Positions 8,278-15,359 of a DNA stretch of 15,359 nucleotides are shown piece by piece. Source of the stretch: Theodoxus fluviatilis (Eukaryota > Mollusca > Gastropoda > Cycloneritida > Neritidae); contig JAWQFJ010009942.1 in assembly GCA_034096865.1 (NCBI GenBank), positions 1 to 15,359 of the forward strand, in the 5' to 3' direction. The notes beneath the pieces are model-generated. The model saw only the letters and a program-made list of their open reading frames with translations. It searched no databases and had not been told where the DNA came from. Within the stretch, counting starts at the first letter, position 1. Every line of letters starts with the position of its first letter. Both the position numbers and the translations under genes were made by a program.

Positions 8278-8912
8278 ATGAATCTCAAAAGACAGTCTTG
8301 ACTCGCTCATTTTGCAAGACAGGTGACATAAATATTCAATGGCATTGCATAGCCCCCAGAGGTCGATGCCTCGTAAAGCTTCATCCATCCGTCCATCCAT
8401 CCATCCATCCATCAATTAACCAGTCTGTTATTTATCTTTCAGAGATGTTTAAGAACATTTCAGAGCAAAGATAGATTTGCTCAGCTGTCTATTAATTCTG
8501 CAATGCAGGGAAACTAAACTACGACTTAATTAGTTCAACGTGCATTCATCAGAAAGATGGTCTGTAAAAAATAGTTAATATTCATTTTCTATTGCAGGTG
8601 TCCCATTGAAATCTGAATGGCTATCATTTTTCTTCCGCCTGTCTGACACGCTAGCGCGACCCTTCACGGATGGCAGCGCAGGCCTGCACGGCATCACACG
8701 AAGGAACGTGCAGGAGTGGGGACGTTGCACGCAGACGAAAAGTTAGGGTCGTATCCACTACGCCTCATCTTCCGGCACGCACGGCAGGCAGGCGTCCCTG
8801 GCACCGAAGAGACGGAAGCTCTCAAGAGTTGGAGCTCTGGGGAAGGGGAGGGGAGGGTTTGCAGAGGGTCGCTACATCCGATTGTCGTCAATGGCCTCCC
8901 TCAGGGCCCGAT
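8278..8912. other. Unassigned sequence with a short (CATC)n tract
   Basis: The (CATC)n tract at 8382-8414 is about 32 bp. From about 8640 the sequence turns more GC-rich. Overlapping open frames up to 116 aa show no recognisable family. Confidence 0.5.
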
Positions 8913-8939
8913 GTCGAGAGGGTTGCGGGTTCGATTCCT
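8913..8939 (+). repeat. tRNA T-arm/B-box-like remnant of a SINE
   Basis: GTCGAGAGGGTTGCGGGTTC followed by GATTCC contains a good B box, GGTTCGATTCC (8928-8938). No matching A box at proper spacing was found upstream. It resembles the minus-strand segments ending near 15127 and 15201 (TCGAGAGGTTGCGGGTTC), so it probably derives from the same SINE family. Confidence 0.5.
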
Positions 8940-9989
8940 GGGGGCGTCTCCATTGTGGGACCGCCCTCTTCATCCAGAAGTGTTCATGGCGGATGGAGAG
9001 TCGATAGGCTTTCTCCGTGACAGCCCACCCTCAAGGTCGGTCTAGACGCCTCATCACCAGACCCTTCTCGTCGCTTTCACGAGTCCGTCCATTGTCCACC
9101 ACGTTCTTGTCTACCTTCATCTGCCGACGTGAAGGCCCTCGGGGAGGTGGCAGTTCAAATGTTAATGGAGACTTTCAATGTCAAATACTTGAAGACGTCT
9201 ACCGAGGAAGACAGCCTGGCAAAATGGGCTCGTCACAGTAGACCCGGAGCGCAGCTGGGTTTTTCCCCGTCAGGTGACCTGACAACGATCTTCCATGTTG
9301 ACATTTGCTGAGTGGAAGAGGTGAATGTTTAAAGAAGGTTTGCTCTGAAAACAGTGAGCCTTCGCTTGAATGGCGAGATGAGCGCATGTGTCACGGTGCG
9401 CGCGGACAGGCAAGTGCTCCAATATATATTCTAGAAGCCTTAAGAAAAGCGTGTGGACATTGGATCTAGAACAGCAGCTCCAATGAGGAACTGGTCTGAA
9501 AGAGGGGATTCCAGAGAGGCTGCTGCGGTAGACTTGTAGCTCGGTGTGGAAAGAAGATGACGGAGGGGTAAACGGTTGGATATTGGGGGTGAGGGAAGGG
9601 GGGTTAGGGGGTTGAGAGGGAGAGGGGACGCTTGCAGTCAACACTTGTCATCATGCGTGAGAAACCAGTTTTCTAACATACTAGTGAAGTCGTATGTACG
9701 CAAGTATCTGCAGCTTCACTCAAAAAGTGAGGGGGGAAAAATCATGAAATGTTTTAATAACATTATGTTGCCTCAAGTACGTCACTAAAAACTTTATTAT
9801 TTTGTAGTATAATATTTTGATTTTGTCATCTTGAATGCTTTAGCCTGCTTTATTCATGCAAGATCAAATTTGTTGAGAAACAGCGAAATTATGTTTAATA
9901 CATATGCATGATCAGGGCACGAAAATTCATGTTCTACAGTCAGTCGATTTAACTGCCATGTCATAATTCCGAAACTCAAACCGGAAACA
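8940..9989. other. Unassigned sequence
   Basis: The first half has intermediate to high GC; from about 9660 it is AT-leaning. A GGGGGTTAGGGGG-type purine-rich patch lies at about 9585-9630. There is no gene signature, and the open frames are short and overlap in several frames. Confidence 0.5.
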
Positions 9990-10850
<861 letters not shown>

Positions 10851-11067
10851 TGCGGGTAAGAATCATAATAGAGTGTGTTCATGCCAACTCCCTCTGTGGG
10901 CTGGGGGTAAGAGTAAACCCACAACGTCTCCTACGCGGCTCCTAAAAGGCGCGTAACTGAGAAAATCGTGACATGACTTGCTATTGCCGTAATTAGCTCA
11001 AGTATTCCATGATCAATGGCCTTAAATAGCCTACAAAAGCTGATAGACCGTAAAACCTCATTCCTGT
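10851..11067. other. Unassigned spacer
   Basis: No feature was seen in this short stretch between the (GAT)n and (CATT)n arrays. Confidence 0.6.
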
Positions 11068-11132
11068 ATTCATTCATTCATTCATTCATTCATTCATTCA
11101 TTCATTCATTCATTCATTCGTCCATTCATTCT
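11068..11132. repeat. (CATT)n microsatellite
   Basis: About 65 bp of (ATTC)n with one CGTC variant near the right end. A similar tract lies at 14704-14742 next to a SINE head. Confidence 0.96.
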
Positions 11133-11415
11133 CATGCTAGCTTCAGCTGAGATATCAGGGCCTCACGGTGTTTCTCATCCAGTTTATCGTCTCTGCGTGG
11201 TGAGGATAAGAGCAGACTCAGGGCGTCTCCCCACTCGATAGTATAAGGCGGAGGACTTGGAAAATCGAGCCTGACTCTGCTTGCACTCCAAACACCACCG
11301 GTAATTGCAGGAGTCAAAGCCTTGAGTCGCCTGACAGCGCTGGTAGGTAGAAAAGCTGCATTCATTGATCCACCTGGACATCCATGGATTGGTTCACTTA
11401 TTCATATATTCTTCC
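11133..11415. other. Unassigned segment with a protein-like minus-strand frame
   Basis: A minus-strand frame at 11365-11132 is open for 77 codons and ends just at the (CATT)n edge (…ISQLKLA, then stop). It has fairly balanced composition but no motif that I recognise. It could be a transposon-derived fragment. I do not call it a gene. Confidence 0.35.
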
Positions 11416-12324
11416 ACCATCCATCCATACATCCAGCCATCCATCCACACATCCATCATCTACACATCCACCCATCCATCAACATATCCATCCATCTACA
11501 CATCCATCCATCCACACATCCATCAACACATCCATCCATCTACACATCCATCCATCTACACATCCATCTATCCATCCTCATATCCATCCATCCATTCATT
11601 CACATATCCATCCATCCATACGCTCACATATCCATCCATCTATCCACACATCTATCCATCTACACATCCACACATCCATCAACACATCCATCCATCTACA
11701 CATCCATCCATATACATATCCATCTATCCATCCTCATATCCATCCATCCATACACTCACATATCCATCCATCAATCCACACATCCATCCATCAACACATC
11801 CATACATCCATCAACCCATCCATCCATCTACACATCCATCCATCTACATATCCATCTATCCATCCTCATATCCATCCATCCATACACTCGCATATCCATC
11901 CATCTATCCACACCCCATCCATCCATCCACATATCCATTCACCCACCCACACATTCATCAATCAATCCAGATGTCCATCCTTCAATCCACATATCCATAG
12001 ATCCATCTACACATCCACTCATCTATCAACACATCCATCCATCCACATATCCATCAATCCATCCACCTACATATCTATCCATCCATCCACCCACATATTC
12101 ATCCATCAATCCAGATGTCCATCCATCCATCCACATATCCATCAATCCATCCACCTACATATCCATCCATCCATCCACATATGCATCCATCCATCTACCC
12201 ATCTATCCATATATCCATCCATCCACCCATATATCCATCCATCCATCCACATATGCATCCATCCATCCACCTACATATCCATCCATTCATCCATTTATCC
12301 ATCCTCACACCAAGCATCCATCCT
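11416..12324. repeat. Imperfect (CATC)n array with 132-156-bp higher-order units
   Basis: About 0.9 kb is built on CATC with frequent CACA, CTACA and CATA variants. The landmark TATCCATCCTCA recurs at 11569, 11725 and 11857 (156 and 132 bp apart). A second landmark, CCAGATGTCC, occurs at 11967 and 12111 (144 bp apart). The array has therefore expanded by larger segmental duplication, not only by slippage. All three plus frames are open for long stretches (up to 345 codons of His-Pro-Ser-Ile), because a CATC tetramer contains no stop in any plus frame. There is no gene here. Confidence 0.92.
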
Positions 12325-12942
12325 TATGTCCACATTTACATGCCCTACTACTCCGTTAGGTCCTCATAACAATGAACATTGATATAAAACAATTCTACAC
12401 TTCCAGAGCAGCCACTTTCTCAGTTTCTTTGCAACTGGACAATAAGTTCCAAAACTAAGGAGAGAAAAAAAGTCTTTCAAATGTTGTGTTCTTCGCTGTT
12501 ATTGAATTAAATCATCTCACTTTAGATATTTCTAAGTAGCATGTGTAGGACATGAACATTATGTAATTATTATTATTATCTGTCTTTACATCAGTCCCGC
12601 TCGTTGTTGACTATTCTGACCAAAGATAACTCTGTGTCTACTGCGCGAGCAGAAAGAGTGTACAAGGGTGGGGAAGATTATTGAAAAGAGGAGACAGCTG
12701 GAGGTGAAAGTCTTGACATTTTCGCAGGAGTCTTTTTTAGAATGATGGAAGTGAAAAGGTTGAAAACAGTGACACCAAAATAGTTGCAAAGCAAAACAGT
12801 CTCCACTGAGAATGACTCCTGCTATTATTGAGTGCCTTGAATCCTCTAAAACACTGTTAGTTTGACGGAGGGAAAATTCATTCTGACAAGCGTAAACAAA
12901 CATGCAGGCTCACTGAGAAGTCAACAGCGGGGGAGATTTTGC
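12325..12942. other. Unassigned sequence
   Basis: AT-leaning sequence with a (TTA)n patch near 12565-12580. A minus-strand frame at 12586-12903 has no recognised motif. Confidence 0.5.
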
Positions 12943-13082
12943 TGAAGTGTCTTTAGGTCCGCCACACTCGCTACTGGCCAGAGGACATCGAGAAAGCTCC
13001 ACTTCTGAGATCTTCTCAGCGCCTGCATCTACCTCATTATCCTCTGGCCTTTAGTGATTGTGGCGGACCCAAAGACTCTTCA
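12943..13082. repeat. Imperfect 43-bp inverted repeat (hairpin-forming)
   Basis: The arm at 12943-12985 (starting TGAAGTGTCTTTAGGTCC) pairs with 13040-13082 at 37 of 43 positions, with a 54-base loop. A second inverted pair overlaps it: CCACTTCTGAGA at 12998-13009 and TCTCAGAAGTGG at 13097-13108. The element could be a small MITE or an RNA hairpin precursor. No target-site duplication is visible at the outer ends. Confidence 0.75.
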
Positions 13083-13381
13083 CAGGCACTGGGTAGGTCT
13101 CAGAAGTGGGAGGCAATTTCATTTAGAAGATTCAGAATCTCCAAGACAGCGCCAGGCACCAGCCTCAGTGTCCGTCTCTCTGTCCATACCACACGAGGCG
13201 GGGTGGAGATCAATATCGCATGAGAGGTCCAGGCCAGATCAATGATGTCAGCGTCACCGTGGACGTCCACCCACTCCGCCCCCATCTCCTCCCAGCCCTC
13301 TTGTCTGGCTTCCCCCAAATGTCATTTTCATCTACATTCTCTGTGTGGGTCTCTCGTCTGTGTAATTGTAAGTAGTGTCTG
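13083..13381. other. Unassigned, relatively GC-rich segment
   Basis: A minus-strand frame at 13318-13100 (72 aa) has protein-like composition (…GDADIIDLAWTSHAILIS…) but no family I recognise. No splice context was established. Confidence 0.4.
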
Positions 13382-13503
13382 TGTATGTGTGTACGTGTGT
13401 ATGTGTGTGTGTGTGTGTGCGTGCGCGCGTGCATGTGTGTGTTTGTGTGTATATGAGAGAGAGAGAGAGAAAGTGAGAGAGAGAGCGAGAGAGAGAGAGA
13501 GAG
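13382..13503. repeat. (GT)n followed by (GA)n
   Basis: Imperfect (GT)n with GCGCGC interruptions occupies about 13382-13451, then (GA)n about 13454-13503. Confidence 0.92.
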
Positions 13504-13754
13504 ACTTGTATCTTTCGTACACTGTCAGCTATTGTAGGGATAGGGGGCCGGAAGGAGAATACATGAAATGCGTGAGTGCGCAAGAGGGGATATATTACTG
13601 TTTTCTTTGTTTATAGCATACATGGGCAATATTTCCTTCCCTCGTGTAATAAATGATGTATAGTTGTTTCTACTTTGAACACACACAAAATTTGTTTAGT
13701 GCTGTGACATTTATCGAATGTATATCTTATTGGATGAATAAATACATGTATTTC
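13504..13754. other. Unassigned spacer
   Basis: AT-leaning sequence with no recognised feature. Confidence 0.55.
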
Positions 13755-14563
13755 AATCAATCTATTAACTAATTAATCAATCAACTAATCAATCCATCAA
13801 TATTTCAGTCCATCAGTCCATCAGTCCATCAATCCATCAGTCCATCAGTCCATCAGACAATCAATCAATCCATCCATCCATCCATCAGCCCACCCATCCA
13901 TCCATCCATCCATCCATCCATCCATCCACCCACCCATCCATCCATCCATCCATCCATCCATCTATCCATTAATCCATCCATCCATCCATCCATCCATCCA
14001 TCCATCCATCCATCCATCCATCCATCCATCCATCCATCCATCCATCCATCCATCCATCCATCCATCCACCCACCCACCCACCCATCCATCCATCCATCCA
14101 TCCATCCATCAATCCATCCACCCACCCACCCACCCACCCACCCACCCACCCATCCATCCATCCATACATCCATCCATCCACCCATCCATCCATCCATCCA
14201 TCCATCCATTCATCCATCCATCAACCCATCCATCCATCCATCCATCCATCCATCCATCCATCCATCAATCCATCCACCCACCCACCCACCCACCCACCCA
14301 TCCATTCATCCATCCATCCATCAATTCATCCACCCACCCACCCACCCATCCATCCATCCATCCATCCATCCACCCACCCACCCACCCATCCATCCATCCA
14401 TCCATCCATCCACCCACCCACCCACCCACCCATCCATCCATCCATCCATCCATCCATCCATCCATCCATCCGATCCATCCATCCATCCATCCATCCATCC
14501 ATCCATCCACCCACCCATCCATCCATCCATCCATCCATCCATCCATCCATCCATCCATCCATC
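13755..14563. repeat. (CATC)n array with (CACC)n blocks and 40-bp higher-order units
   Basis: The array begins as degenerate (AATC)n, passes through CAGTCCAT octamers (about 13806-13856), then becomes (CATC)n to 14563. Blocks of (CACC)n are interspersed. The 40-mers 14331-14370 and 14371-14410 are identical, and a third unit starts at 14411 with one extra CACC. The minus-strand frames of Met-Asp-Gly-Trp repeats are artefacts. Confidence 0.95.
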
Positions 14564-14703
14564 AATACTTCAGCATAATGATGTCTTCTTTAATACGTCG
14601 CTTGTATTTCAAGAGAAAAACGATTAGATAATCACAGTGCAAATTTTTGACTCAATTGTCTTCCTCGGGCGCAACATGCATAGGTGACGTGTAATGAACG
14701 TCT

Positions 14704-14742
14704 ATTCATTCATTCGTCCATTCATTCATTCATTCATTCATT
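14704..14742. repeat. (CATT)n microsatellite at the SINE head
   Basis: About 38 bp of (ATTC)n with one CGTC variant abuts the 5' end of the tRNA-like head directly. Confidence 0.93.
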
Positions 14743-14820
14743 CTGTGGCCGAGTAGTTGGAGCGTTTGATCTGCAGTCGCTTGCAGCTGATGGGTGCGGT
14801 GTTCGATACTGCTTTGGGGC
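14743..14820 (+). mobile_element. tRNA-derived SINE head, truncated
   Basis: An A-box-like TGGCCGAGTAG (14746-14756) and a B-box-like GGTGTTCGATA (14798-14808) align with the head of the 7926-8277 SINE (shared CTGTGGCCGAGT, GCTTGC and GTTCGA). The central domain of that element does not follow, so this is either a 5' fragment or a sister family sharing only the head. Confidence 0.65.
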
Positions 14821-14857
14821 AAGAAGCTTCATCTACATCATTCTAGTTCACTAGAGA

Positions 14858-14875
14858 CTTCGCCTACCGGCGAAG
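14858..14875. repeat. Short perfect hairpin, 7-bp stem, TACC loop
   Basis: CTTCGCC TACC GGCGAAG is a perfect 7-bp stem. CTAG tetranucleotides occur on both sides (14851-14854 and 14882-14885). On the minus strand the hairpin is followed by TCT, CTAG and then T, which resembles a Helitron 3' end with unusually short spacing. That reading is speculative. Confidence 0.55.
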
Positions 14876-15041
14876 GTATTTCTAGCCCAGTTGACATCAC
14901 GTGATGGAAGGTTTTCGTCCGAAATATGCAAATGAAGGTCACGCGAGAAGCTTGTGCGATAGCCGATCTGCACCCTGACACACGCCGTTAAAGTAGTTCT
15001 AAAACTTTCGCGCAAAATTCATAACTTACTCTTGTTGAGGC

Positions 15042-15059
15042 AATAAACAAGCGTTTATT
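15042..15059. repeat. Short perfect hairpin, 7-bp stem, AAGC loop
   Basis: AATAAAC AAGC GTTTATT is a perfect 7-bp stem with a four-base loop, six bases outside the inner end of the 36-bp repeat arm. It has the same geometry as the hairpin at 14858-14875. Confidence 0.6.
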
Positions 15060-15065
15060 CGATAA

Positions 15066-15101
15066 ATAAAAACCGCTGGCGCTGAACCTCCAGGTTTTGG
15101 C
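15066..15101 (-). repeat. Inverted copy of the 36-bp arm at 1-36
   Basis: The reverse complement is identical to window positions 1-36 over all 36 bases. On the minus strand it is followed by TTATCGAATAAACG, whereas the first copy is followed by (CAT)n. Confidence 0.9.
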
Positions 15102-15123
15102 ATATTTATAAAAAAATGAAAAA

Positions 15124-15233
15124 GATCGGGTTCGAACCCGCAACCTCTCGAGAAAAGATGGGGAAAAAATACACATGAACAAAAACACAATAAACCAGGT
15201 CGGGTTGGAACCCACAACCTCTCGAAAAAAGAG
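15124..15233 (-). repeat. 74-bp-period repeat carrying T-arm/B-box-like segments
   Basis: Two matching segments start at 15127 (CGGGTTCGAACCCGCAACCT) and 15201 (CGGGTTGGAACCCACAACCT), exactly 74 bp apart, each followed by CTCGA and A-rich sequence. On the minus strand each reads GAGAGGTTGYGGGTTC..., like the T arm of a tRNA. The first copy includes the palindrome CGGGTTCGAACCCG. They lie downstream, on the minus strand, of the tRNA-like head at 15253-15307. Confidence 0.7.
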
Positions 15234-15244
15234 AAGAAAAAAGT

Positions 15245-15315
15245 TTCAGCGCAGAATCGAACCTGGTCATGCATGACCACGAGTCCAATGCTCTACCACA
15301 CGAGCCATTAGACTT
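15245..15315 (-). mobile_element. tRNA-like SINE head (pseudo-tRNA)
   Basis: On the minus strand TGGCTCGTGTGGTAGAGC gives a good D arm/A box (+ strand 15296-15307 core), then TTGGACTCGTGG where the anticodon arm should be, and finally GGTTCGATTCT, a B box (15253-15263). The anticodon arm does not close normally: TGGTCATGCATGACCA (15264-15279), a perfect 16-bp palindrome, sits between it and the T arm. The acceptor ends do not pair well, so this is not a functional tRNA gene. Confidence 0.65.
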
Positions 15316-15359
15316 AGAGAATTGATATGACACTGAGACAAAAGTTCGCCACCCTAAAG

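Noticed and set aside
11322..12359. 345-codon plus-strand frame of His-Pro-Ser-Ile repeats
   Set aside because: CATC tetramers give the same tetrapeptide in all three plus frames without stops; no signal peptide, splice context or unique domain.
13865..14565. Met-Asp-Gly-Trp repeat proteins on the minus strand
   Set aside because: Translation of (GATG)n; three frames are equally open.
15245..15315. A functional tRNA gene on the minus strand
   Set aside because: A and B boxes are good but the anticodon arm and acceptor stem do not pair; it fits a SINE head.

Overview
This window looks like nuclear DNA of an animal, most likely a marine invertebrate; a mollusc is my best guess, from the style of the repeats only. 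It holds one convincing piece of a host gene: the last coding exon of a class A (rhodopsin-like) GPCR at 505-801 on the + strand, covering the end of TM6, TM7 and the C-terminal tail. Nothing looks bacterial: there are no operons, and the long open frames lie inside microsatellites.

Layout. 1-36 is one arm of a repeat whose exact inverted copy lies at 15066-15101. 37-420 is an (ATC)n array in the presumed last intron, followed by the splice acceptor and GPCR exon. 802-1896 is 3' flank with (GA)n and (CA)n tracts. 1897-2209 is a 313-bp non-autonomous DNA transposon with CAGGGGCGGA ends, apparently inserted into a (CA)n tract. 2224-5070 is mostly unassigned, AT-leaning sequence with a (TC)n(TA)n tract and G runs. 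5071-5374 holds a diverged direct repeat. 5366-7137, read on the minus strand, is a decayed non-LTR retrotransposon: an ORF1 C-terminus, an endonuclease domain, a linker, and the very start of the reverse transcriptase. 7138-7214 is (GA)n. 7829-7918 is a 45-bp repeat in two copies. 7926-8277 is a tRNA-derived SINE. 8278-9980 is unassigned apart from a tRNA T-arm-like remnant near 8913.

The right half is dominated by simple-sequence arrays: (GAT)n at 9990-10850, (CATT)n at 11068-11132, and (CATC)n-type arrays at 11416-12324 and 13755-14563, the last two with higher-order structure. An imperfect 43-bp inverted repeat lies at 12943-13082. The last 600 bp is a mosaic of a SINE head, two short hairpins, the inverted 36-bp arm and three T-arm-like segments on the minus strand.

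The genes do not form a pathway. The story is one receptor exon followed by a repeat-rich intergenic region in which several transposons of different type abut microsatellites. I did not find a convincing new protein-coding system. The most useful leads are the 36-bp inverted end repeat, the DNA transposon in (CA)n, the T-arm-like array and the inverted repeat at 12943-13082.
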